DNA from: Oscillospiraceae bacterium
Lineage (GTDB): Bacteria; Bacillota; Clostridia; Oscillospirales; Oscillospiraceae
Length of the DNA: 64,000 bases
Direction of reading: 5' to 3'
Assembly (NCBI GenBank): GCA_910575505.1
Contig: CAJTFK010000005.1
Span: forward strand, 1-64,000
Program-made: the position numbers and the translations under genes
Notes under the pieces: generated by a model
Seen by the model: the letters and a program-made list of their open reading frames with translations, nothing else
Told to the model about the DNA's origin: nothing
The model's database searches: none
Part shown: piece by piece, positions 51,130-59,456 of the stretch
How the letters are laid out: each line of letters begins with the position of its first letter
Position numbering within the stretch: position 1 is the stretch's first letter

Positions 51130-51243
51130 CAAGTCAAAACTCCCGCCGGCAGCCATCTGCCATCTCTAGACAGACTGCCGAATTTTTATAACTATTTTTG
51201 GCGTTCTCCACAGATTTTCCGCAATGCAGCCAGAAAATACGCC

Positions 51244-51273
51244 TTGAAAAACTGGCATGTAATTTGCTAAAAT
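51244..51273 (+). promoter_or_regulatory. Promoter of the butyrate cluster
   Basis: TTGAAA, an 18-nt spacer, then TAAAAT, 59 nt before the crotonase ATG. Confidence 0.6.
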
Positions 51274-51332
51274 AATTTGGCACAAGAACTGCGGGACGCG
51301 CTCCCGCCCAAAATATAAGGAGGATGCTACTT

Positions 51333-52133
51333 ATGTATCAGACCGTTCGTTATGAGAAAAAGGACAACATCGGCATCGCCACCATCAACCGGCCCGAGGC
51401 GCTGAACGCCCTGAATTCCCAGGTGATTGCCGACCTGGAGGCGCTGATTGGCGAGGTGGAGCAGGACGCCGGGCTCCAGGCCTTCATTCTCACCGGCGAG
51501 GGCCGCTCCTTCGTGGCCGGGGCCGACATCGGCGAGCAGAAGCCCATGGATGTGGCTCAGGGCCGTAAATGGGGCCAGCGGGGCAGCGCCCTGTTCCGCC
51601 GCATTGAGAAGCTGGAGATCCCCACCATCGCGGCGGTAAACGGCTTCGCTCTGGGCGGCGGCTGCGAGATCGCCATGAGCTGCGACATCATTCTGGCCGC
51701 CGGCCCCAACGCCGAGGGCAAGGGCGGCGCCAAGTTCGGCCAGCCGGAAGTGGGTCTGGGCATCACCCCCGGCTTCTCCGGCACCCAGCGGCTCCCCCGC
51801 CGCGTCGGCATCGCCAAGGCCAAGGAGCTGATTTTCTCCGGCAAGGTCATTGATGCCGCCGAGGCCAAGGCCATCGGCCTGGTCAACGACGTCGTTCCTC
51901 TGGAGCAGCTGATGGACGCCGCCATGGCCATGGCCAGGTCCTTCACCGCCAACGCCCCCATCGCCGTGAAATACTCCAAGGCCTGCATTGACCGGGGCAT
52001 GCAGATGGACATTGACGACGGCATCGCTCTGGAAAACGAGCTCTTCGCCATGTGCTTCGCCACCGAGGACCAGAAGGAAGGCATGGGCGCATTCCTGGAG
52101 AAGCGGAAGGAAAAGCACTTCCAGAACAGGTAA
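51333..52133 (+). CDS. Enoyl-CoA hydratase/crotonase family protein
   Basis: A crotonase-fold enzyme of 266 residues that would interconvert crotonyl-CoA and 3-hydroxybutyryl-CoA. Both catalytic glutamates are present: Glu112 in LGGGCEIAMSCD and Glu139 in FGQPEVGLGITPG. The oxyanion hole region GRSFVAGADI is also standard. A small insert PNAEGKGG precedes the second Glu. The ATG at 51333 has AAGGAGG 9 nt before it. It is the first gene of the butyrate-type cluster. With no thiolase or hydroxybutyryl-CoA dehydrogenase nearby, its direction of use is open. Confidence 0.9.
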   Translation: MYQTVRYEKKDNIGIATINRPEALNALNSQVIADLEALIGEVEQDAGLQAFILTGEGRSFVAGADIGEQKPMDVAQGRKWGQRGSALFRRIEKLEIPTIAAVNGFALGGGCEIAMSCDIILAAGPNAEGKGGAKFGQPEVGLGITPGFSGTQRLPRRVGIAKAKELIFSGKVIDAAEAKAIGLVNDVVPLEQLMDAAMAMARSFTANAPIAVKYSKACIDRGMQMDIDDGIALENELFAMCFATEDQKEGMGAFLEKRKEKHFQNR

Positions 52134-52432
52134 ACACGGGTTCTCCCGGATCACGCGCCCTGCAGGGGCGGGCCTCTGCGCCCGCCTGCTGAGAGAACGG
52201 GGCAGCCCCTGTAAAAGGGACGCCGCATCCCGAAACGCCGGAGCCGCCAAAGGCTGCGCAAGGCGGCCCCTGCAGAGCCCATTTTATTACTTCCGGGCTG
52301 AAGGCCGGATGTAATATGTGCCATGTTTTGCTTGCCGCCGTAAACGGCGGCAAGCAAAACAGCTCAAATCAAATGTATGATTTCCGAATTTTAATTCAGA
52401 AATCATATCACAGAAAAAGGAGTTCGGAAAGC
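52134..52432. other. Hairpin-rich spacer inside the butyrate cluster
   Basis: About 300 bp without a gene. It contains a perfect 16-bp stem GTTTTGCTTGCCGCCG with loop TAAA (52325-52360), an imperfect stem ATGATTTC...GAAATCAT (52378-52407) and inverted CTGCAGGGGC/GCCCCTGCAG segments. Parts (GGCGGCAAGC and TTC-GAAATCATATCA) recur at 22270-22340. It could act as a terminator, attenuator or mRNA stabiliser. Confidence 0.5.
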
Positions 52433-53989
52433 ATGAAAAAGGTTCGCGTCATTACCGCTGAGGAAGCGGCGCTGATGGTCAAGGACGGCGACACTGTCAC
52501 CACCGGCGGATTCGTCAGCTGCGCCTGTCCCGAGGCGCTGACCAAGGCTCTGGAAAAACGCTTTGAAGAGACCGGTCATCCCCGGGACCTGACCCTTTTC
52601 TTTGCCGCGGGCCAGGGCCACCGGGACGGCACCGGCGGCGACCACTTTGGCGGCGAAGGCATGTGCAGGCGTGTGGTGGGCGGCCACTGGGACCGTGCCC
52701 CCCGGCTGGGCGATCTGGCTCTTGCCAACAAGATTGAGGCATACAACCTGCCCCAGGGCGTCATCACCCACATGTTCCGGGACATCGCCGCCCACAACAT
52801 CGGCACCATTACCCACGTGGGCCTGTATACCTTCGCGGATCCCCGGAACGGCGGCGGCAAGCTGAACGAGTGCACCAAGGAAGACCTGGTGAAGCTGGTG
52901 AACATCGAGGGAGAAGAGCGGCTTCTGTATAAGCCCATCCCCATCAATGTCTGTCTGATCCGGGGCAGCTATGCCGACGAGTACGGCAACTGCACGGTCC
53001 ACCGGGAAATCGGTCCCCTGGACGTCACCGCCCAGTGCCAGGCCACCAAAAACTCCGGCGGCATCGTCATCGTCCAGGTGGAGAAAATCGTCCAGGGCGG
53101 TTCTCTGGACCCCCGGCTGGTAAAGATTCCCGGCATCTATGTGGACGCCATCGTCGTCGGCTCTCCCGAGGACAACAATCAGTGCCTGGGCATGCCCTAT
53201 GACGGAGCCCTCAGCGGCGAGTTCCGCATCCCTGTGGACGACATTCCCTCCATACCCCTGGACGCCAAGAAGATTCTGGCCCGCCGGGCGGCCATGGAGC
53301 TGCCTCAGGACGCCATTGTCAACCTGGGCACCGGCGCACCGGAGAAAATCGCCAACGTGGCGGCGGAAGAGGGCATCTCCGACAAGATGACCCTCACCGT
53401 GGAGGCCGGCTCCATCGCCGGCGTGCCCTACGGCGGCACCCAGTTCGGCGGCGCGGCCAACTCCATGGCCATTCTGGACCACAATGTTCAGTTTGACTTC
53501 TACCAGGGCGGCGGCCTGGATGTGGCCTTCCTGGGTCTGGCAGAGACGGCCCCCAACGGAGATCTGAACGTCTCCAAGTTCGGCACCCGTCTGGCCGGCG
53601 CAGGCGGCTTCATCGACATCACCCAGAATGCGAAAAAGGTGGTCTACTGCGGCACCTTCACCGCCAAGGGCCTGAAAACCGAATGCCGGGACGGCAAGCT
53701 GGTGATTACTCAGGAGGGCGCGAAGAAAAAGTTTGTCAACCAGGTGGAGCATATCACCTTCTCCGGTACTTATGCCAACAAGGTTGGGCAGCCAGTGCTG
53801 TACATCACCGAGCGGGCCGTGTTCGAGCTCCGGCCCGAGGGCGTGACTCTCATTGAAATTGCTCCCGGCATCGACCTTCAGACCCAGGTGCTGGACCAGA
53901 TGGAATTCATGCCGCAGATCAGCGAGGACCTGAAGCTCATGGACGAGCGGATCTTCCGTGATGAGCTGATGGGCCTGGCAAACGACTGA
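52433..53989 (+). CDS. Acyl-CoA:acetate/propionate CoA-transferase (Pct/YdiF type)
   Basis: A family I CoA-transferase of 518 residues with fused alpha and beta halves. The active-site glutamate is Glu324 in TLTVEAGSIAGVPYGG, the same number as in Clostridium propionicum propionate CoA-transferase. The alpha half shows VTTGGFVSCACPEALTKALE, and NLGTGAPEKI opens the beta half. In this setting it could activate 4-hydroxybutyrate or release butyrate by CoA exchange with acetate. AAAGGAG precedes the ATG. A hairpin-rich 300-bp spacer separates it from the crotonase gene. Confidence 0.92.
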   Translation: MKKVRVITAEEAALMVKDGDTVTTGGFVSCACPEALTKALEKRFEETGHPRDLTLFFAAGQGHRDGTGGDHFGGEGMCRRVVGGHWDRAPRLGDLALANKIEAYNLPQGVITHMFRDIAAHNIGTITHVGLYTFADPRNGGGKLNECTKEDLVKLVNIEGEERLLYKPIPINVCLIRGSYADEYGNCTVHREIGPLDVTAQCQATKNSGGIVIVQVEKIVQGGSLDPRLVKIPGIYVDAIVVGSPEDNNQCLGMPYDGALSGEFRIPVDDIPSIPLDAKKILARRAAMELPQDAIVNLGTGAPEKIANVAAEEGISDKMTLTVEAGSIAGVPYGGTQFGGAANSMAILDHNVQFDFYQGGGLDVAFLGLAETAPNGDLNVSKFGTRLAGAGGFIDITQNAKKVVYCGTFTAKGLKTECRDGKLVITQEGAKKKFVNQVEHITFSGTYANKVGQPVLYITERAVFELRPEGVTLIEIAPGIDLQTQVLDQMEFMPQISEDLKLMDERIFRDELMGLAND

Positions 53990-54263
53990 GTCCAGGGGGA
54001 CCGCGTTCCCCTTAGACGCTCCGCCGCGCCCCCTCACCTTGTTGAAAGGAATTTCACCTTGCTGCATGTCCGCCTCCGGGCGAAAATCACGCGTGTTTCA
54101 TTCCTTTCTCCGTTTCCACCGGACCCGCACGGCTCCGGCGGGAACCCGCTGCCGAACGTGACGCGCCCCATGGCGCGGGCATTGGAGTTCCGGGCAGGCA
54201 AAGCCCCCCGGAACGGATTTGAGAGGTGCGGCAATACACCAAAAAAATCAGGAGGAAATAAAA

Positions 54264-55739
54264 ATGGCCTTAATGACCGCTCAAGAGTACATCGAGAGCC
54301 TGCGCAATCTCAAGACCCGGGTTTACATGTTCGGTGAGGAGATCGAGAACTGGGTGGACCACCCCATGATCCGCCCCTCCATCAACTGCGTCGCCATGAC
54401 TTATGCCCTGGCTCAGGACCCCCAGTATGCCGATCTCATGACCGTGAAGTCCAGCCTGACGGGCCATACCGTCAACCGCTTCACCCATCTCCACCAGTCC
54501 ACCGAGGACCTCATCAACAAGGTGAAGATGCAGCGCCTCCTGGGCCAGAAGACCGCCAGCTGCTTTCAGCGCTGCGTAGGCATGGACGCCTTCAACGCCG
54601 TGTTCTCCAGCACCTATGAGATCGACGAGAAATACGGCACCCACTATCACGAGAACTTCAAGAACTTCCTGACCATGGTCCAGGACAACGACCTCACCGT
54701 GGACGGAGCCATGACGGACCCCAAGGGCGACCGCTCCAAGGCCCCCAGCCAGCAGGCGGACCCGGACATGTACGTCCATGTCGTGGAGCGCCGCCCGGAC
54801 GGCATCGTGGTCTGCGGCGCCAAGTGCCACCAGACCGGCTCCATCAACTCCCACTGGCACATCTTCATGCCCACCATCTCCATGGGCGAGGCAGATAAGG
54901 ACTGGGCCGTCAGCTTCGCCTGCCCCACCGACGCCGAAGGCATGTACATGATTTACGGCCGTCAGTCCTGCGACACCCGGAAGCTGGAAGAGGGCGCGTC
55001 CATCGACGTGGGCAACGCCAAGTTCGGCGGCCAGGAGGCCCTGGTGGTGCTGGACCACGTGTTCATCCCCAACGAGTACATCTTCCTGAACGGCGAGTAT
55101 GAATTCGCCGGCATGATTGTGGAGCGCTTCGCGGGCTACCACCGCCAGAGCTACGGCGGCTGCAAGGTGGGCGTGGGCGACGTGGTGATTGGAGCCACCG
55201 CCCTGGCCGCGGAGTACAACGGCGTGGAAAAGGCCTCCGCCGTCAAGGATAAGCTGATTGAGATGACCCACCTCAACGAAACCCTCTACTGCTGCGGCAT
55301 CGCCTGCTCCAGCCAGGGCTTCAAGACCAAGGCGGGCAACTACCAGATCGACCTGCTGCTGGCCAACGTCTGCAAGCAGAACGTCACCCGCTTCCCCTAT
55401 GAGATCGTGCGGCTGGCCGAGGACGTGGCCGGCGGCCTGATGGTCACCATGCCCTCTCAGAAGGACTTCGAGAGCGATACTGTGGTGGGCCGGAACGGCG
55501 AGACCATCGGGGACATCTGCAAGAAGTTCTTCGCCGCCCGGGAAGGCGTCTCCACCGAGGACCGCCAGCGGGTCATGCGCTTCCTGGAAAACATGTGCCT
55601 GGGCGCGGCTGCCGTGGGCTACCGCACCGAGTCCATGCACGGCGCGGGCTCTCCCCAGGCCCAGCGCATCATGATTGCCCGCCAGGGCAACATCCAGGGC
55701 AAGAAGCAGCTGGCCAAGGACATCGCAGGCATCCAATAA
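54264..55739 (+). CDS. abfD: 4-hydroxybutyryl-CoA dehydratase / vinylacetyl-CoA isomerase
   Basis: A flavin and [4Fe-4S] radical enzyme of 491 residues that dehydrates 4-hydroxybutyryl-CoA to crotonyl-CoA. The cluster ligands Cys99, Cys103, His292 and Cys299 of the Clostridium aminobutyricum enzyme have exact counterparts shifted by one: Cys100 and Cys104 in TASCFQRCVG, His293 and Cys300 in GYHRQSYGGCKVG. This pattern separates it from plain 4-hydroxyphenylacetate 3-monooxygenases. The ATG at 54264 has AGGAGG 8 nt before it. Its presence indicates butyrate formation from GABA, succinate or 4-hydroxybutyrate. The other pathway genes (4-hydroxybutyrate dehydrogenase, dedicated CoA-transferase) are not in the window. 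Confidence 0.95.
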   Translation: MALMTAQEYIESLRNLKTRVYMFGEEIENWVDHPMIRPSINCVAMTYALAQDPQYADLMTVKSSLTGHTVNRFTHLHQSTEDLINKVKMQRLLGQKTASCFQRCVGMDAFNAVFSSTYEIDEKYGTHYHENFKNFLTMVQDNDLTVDGAMTDPKGDRSKAPSQQADPDMYVHVVERRPDGIVVCGAKCHQTGSINSHWHIFMPTISMGEADKDWAVSFACPTDAEGMYMIYGRQSCDTRKLEEGASIDVGNAKFGGQEALVVLDHVFIPNEYIFLNGEYEFAGMIVERFAGYHRQSYGGCKVGVGDVVIGATALAAEYNGVEKASAVKDKLIEMTHLNETLYCCGIACSSQGFKTKAGNYQIDLLLANVCKQNVTRFPYEIVRLAEDVAGGLMVTMPSQKDFESDTVVGRNGETIGDICKKFFAAREGVSTEDRQRVMRFLENMCLGAAAVGYRTESMHGAGSPQAQRIMIARQGNIQGKKQLAKDIAGIQ

Positions 55740-55822
55740 GCGCGGGACTCCCGCTTGAACCCGGCGAAGAGCGGGAAATCGCCGTATATTGCCGGTATCC
55801 AGTCATTTTCCCATTGCCCGGA

Positions 55823-55848
55823 ACAGGCTCCGGGACCCCGGAGCCTGT
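55823..55848. terminator. Strong hairpin between abfD and bcd
   Basis: A 12-bp perfect stem ACAGGCTCCGGG/CCCGGAGCCTGT with almost no loop, and no T-tract. It lies inside the cluster, so it may mark a processing or attenuation point rather than a full stop. Confidence 0.5.
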
Positions 55849-55896
55849 CCAGATAAACAAGCAGACTGCCAAATTTTTTAAAGGAGAGAACATCAC

Positions 55897-57036
<1,140 letters not shown>

Positions 57037-57038
57037 TG

Positions 57039-57148
57039 CTTTCTTGAGAGACTGTAACGACACTTGATTTTGCGAAGTAAAATCTTAGTGGAGTACGTCC
57101 CCGACGGGGAAAGTATCCAAAGAACTTTAGCGCGCTCTGACAGTCTGG
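57039..57148 (+). repeat. Spacer before etfB sharing motifs with the spacer before etfA
   Basis: CTTTCTTGAGAGACTG (57039-57054) and GCTCTGACAGTCTGG (57134-57148) recur as CTTTCTTGAGATACTG (58028-58043) and GCTCTGAGAGTCTGG (58131-58145), with 95 and 103 nt between the motifs. Both spacers start a few bases after the previous stop codon. Confidence 0.55.
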
Positions 57149-57220
57149 CGATGAATTGGACCGAAGCGGCGGCAGCCAGGCCTCTGCGCGTTTTGAAAAC
57201 AATTTGGAGGATAAACAAGT

Positions 57221-58021
57221 ATGAAAATCATTGTTTGTGTCAAGCAGGTTCCCGACACCTCCGGCAAGGTGGCCGTCAATCCCGACGGCACCCTGAACCG
57301 GGCTTCCATGCAGACCATTACCAACCCCGATGACATGAACGCGGTGGAAGCCGCCCTGAAGCTGAAGGACGAAACCGGCTGCAAGGTCATCGTGGTCACC
57401 ATGGGTCCCCCGCCTGCCGCCGGCATGCTCCGGGAGCTGATGGCCATGGGCGCGGACGAGGCCGTCCTCGTCTCCGCCCGGGAGTTCGGCGGCTCCGACA
57501 CCTACGCCACGTCCCAGATTCTGGCCGCCGCCATTGATACCATCGGCGTGGAGAAGGACGACATTGTGATGTGCGGCCGCCAGGCCATCGACGGAGACAC
57601 CGCCCAGGTGGGTCCCCAGATTGCCGAGAAGCTGGGCCTGCCCCAGGTCACCTATGCCGCCGACATCCACAAGGACGGGGACACCGTCACTGTGCAGCGG
57701 ATGCTGGAAGACGGCTATATGACCATCAAGACCCAGACTCCCTGCCTCCTCACCTGCATCAAGGAGCTGAACAGCCCCCGCTACATGTCCATCGGCGGCA
57801 TCTATGCCACCTACACGAAGCCCCTGGAGACCTTCGACTATGCGAAGCTCAAGGATCACAAGCTGATTGACGCCTCCACCATCGGCCTGAAGGGCTCCCC
57901 CACCAACATCTTCAAGAGCTTTACGCCTCCCCAGAAGGGCGTCGGCGTCATGCTGGAGGGCAGCGGCAAGGAGACCTGCGAGGAGCTGGCCGCCATCCTC
58001 ATCAAGAAGCACATCATCTGA
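57221..58021 (+). CDS. etfB: Electron transfer flavoprotein subunit beta
   Basis: An Etf beta subunit of 266 residues: MKIIVCVKQVPDTSGKVAVN, then ADEAVLVS, the signature GRQAIDGDTAQVGPQIAEKL and LKGSPTNI. Together with EtfA it carries electrons between NADH, butyryl-CoA dehydrogenase and ferredoxin in butyrate-forming clostridia. TTTGGAGGA precedes the ATG. A 184-bp spacer with repeated motifs separates it from bcd. Confidence 0.95.
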   Translation: MKIIVCVKQVPDTSGKVAVNPDGTLNRASMQTITNPDDMNAVEAALKLKDETGCKVIVVTMGPPPAAGMLRELMAMGADEAVLVSAREFGGSDTYATSQILAAAIDTIGVEKDDIVMCGRQAIDGDTAQVGPQIAEKLGLPQVTYAADIHKDGDTVTVQRMLEDGYMTIKTQTPCLLTCIKELNSPRYMSIGGIYATYTKPLETFDYAKLKDHKLIDASTIGLKGSPTNIFKSFTPPQKGVGVMLEGSGKETCEELAAILIKKHII

Positions 58022-58027
58022 CCTGCT

Positions 58028-58145
58028 CTTTCTTGAGATACTGCGCAGCCGTCAGCTGTGAAGCCGCTGACGGACACGGCCTCCCCTTTGCGGGGAAAAG
58101 CAGGCAGAAAATTATGGTTTGCTCTGAGAGTCTGGTTGTTTACCA
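58028..58145 (+). repeat. Spacer before etfA sharing motifs with the spacer before etfB
   Basis: This is the second copy of the motif pair described at 57039-57148, 15 of 16 and 14 of 15 identical. It also contains CCGTCAGCTGTG/GCTGACGG and CCCCTTTGCGGGG hairpins. Confidence 0.55.
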
Positions 58146-58210
58146 GACCGGAGCGCCGACAACAGGGTCTGTTTTAACTTAATAGTCTGTAGAGAGGTGT
58201 AAAAAAACAT

Positions 58211-59320
58211 ATGTCTACTTTCAATAGTGCGGATATCGCCGCTTTCAAGGACGTCTGGGTCTTCTGCGAGCAGCGCGAAGGCAAGCTGATGCCCACCGAT
58301 TTCGAGCTGATTTCCAAGGGCCGTGACCTGGCCAACGAGCTGGGCGTGAACCTCTGCGGCCTGCTGCTGGGCGGCGAGGGCATCGAGGCCGCCGCCAAAG
58401 AGCTGGGCGGCTACGGCGCGGACAAGGTCTATGTCTGCGAGGACCCCAGGCTGGCGATCTACAACACCGACGCCTATGCCAAGGTCATCTGCGACGTGAT
58501 TGAGGACCTCAAGCCTGAGGCCTTCCTGATTGGCGCCACCAACATCGGCCGCGACCTGGCCCCCCGCTGCGCCGCCCGGCTGCACACCGGCCTTTGCGCC
58601 GACTGCACCCACCTGGACATCGACGTGGCCAACTACATCCAGTTCCTGCGGGAGGCTTCCACCATCGACGTGGACAGCCAGAAGTGGGACATGGAGGACC
58701 GGAACCTGAAGATGACCCGTCCGGCCTTCGGCGGTCACCTGATGGCCACCATCATCTGCCCCCGTTTCCGTCCCTGCATGGCCACGGTGCGGCCCGGCGT
58801 TATGAAGAAGAACCCCTTCGACCAGGCCAAGGCCGACGCCTGCGTCATTGAGAAGCCCTCCTTCACCCTCAGCGCCGCGGATGTGAAGACCGAGGTCACC
58901 GAGGTGGTGAAGGCCGCCAAGAAGCTGGTGGACCTGATCGGCGCAGACTTCATCGTCTCCGTGGGCCGCGGCATCAGCAAGGACGTCGAGGGCGGCATCA
59001 AGCTGGCCGAGGAGCTGGCGGCGGAGCTGGGCGGCGTTGTCGGCGGAAGCCGCGCCACCATCGACTCCGGCTGGCTGTCTGCCGACCATCAGGTGGGCCA
59101 GACCGGCAAGACCGTGCATCCCAAGGTGTACATCGCCCTGGGCATCTCCGGCGCCATCCAGCACAAGGCCGGTATGCAGGATTCCGAGTGCATCATTGCC
59201 GTGAACAAGAACGACACGGCTCCCATCTTCGAGATTGCCGACTACGGCATCTGCGGCGACCTGTTCAAGGTGACCCCGCTGCTGACCGAGGCCATCCGGG
59301 CCGCCAAGGCTGCGAAGTAA
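58211..59320 (+). CDS. etfA: Electron transfer flavoprotein subunit alpha
   Basis: An Etf alpha subunit of 369 residues, about 30 longer than the usual clostridial form. The C-terminal FAD domain shows GASRAT-like GGSRATIDSGWL, QVGQTGKTVHPKVYIALGIS, GAIQHKAGMQDSECIIAVNK and PIFEIADYGICGD. AGAGAGGTG precedes the ATG. It is the last gene of the cluster and is followed by a strong terminator. Confidence 0.95.
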   Translation: MSTFNSADIAAFKDVWVFCEQREGKLMPTDFELISKGRDLANELGVNLCGLLLGGEGIEAAAKELGGYGADKVYVCEDPRLAIYNTDAYAKVICDVIEDLKPEAFLIGATNIGRDLAPRCAARLHTGLCADCTHLDIDVANYIQFLREASTIDVDSQKWDMEDRNLKMTRPAFGGHLMATIICPRFRPCMATVRPGVMKKNPFDQAKADACVIEKPSFTLSAADVKTEVTEVVKAAKKLVDLIGADFIVSVGRGISKDVEGGIKLAEELAAELGGVVGGSRATIDSGWLSADHQVGQTGKTVHPKVYIALGISGAIQHKAGMQDSECIIAVNKNDTAPIFEIADYGICGDLFKVTPLLTEAIRAAKAAK

Positions 59321-59332
59321 GTACTGGCGTTC

Positions 59333-59368
59333 AAAAAAGCCGAAGGACAATCGTCCTTCGGCTTTTTT
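59333..59368. terminator. Bidirectional intrinsic terminator
   Basis: A 16-bp stem AAAAAAGCCGAAGGAC with its exact complement closes on AATC, with T-runs on both strands. It ends the butyrate cluster (plus) and the GH112 operon (minus). Confidence 0.92.
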
Positions 59369-59456
59369 GTATTCAAGATGCGGCGCGGCATACAGGCAAG
59401 CGGGTTTTCCCGCCGCATGGCCGCCGTGCGGCGTCTGCGGCAGCTCTGCCGTCCGC

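Larger units (their letters stand above)
50801..51332. other. Divergent regulatory region between ECF operon and butyrate cluster
   Basis: About 530 bp without a gene. It contains three TATTCA-N4-TGAATA palindromes, a CAGACTGCC motif that recurs before bcd, the crotonase promoter, and AT-rich tracts on the butyrate side. Confidence 0.6.

Noticed and set aside
54000-54263. Spacer before abfD considered as a riboswitch
   Set aside because: I could not match it to any known riboswitch core; only generic GC-rich hairpins are visible.
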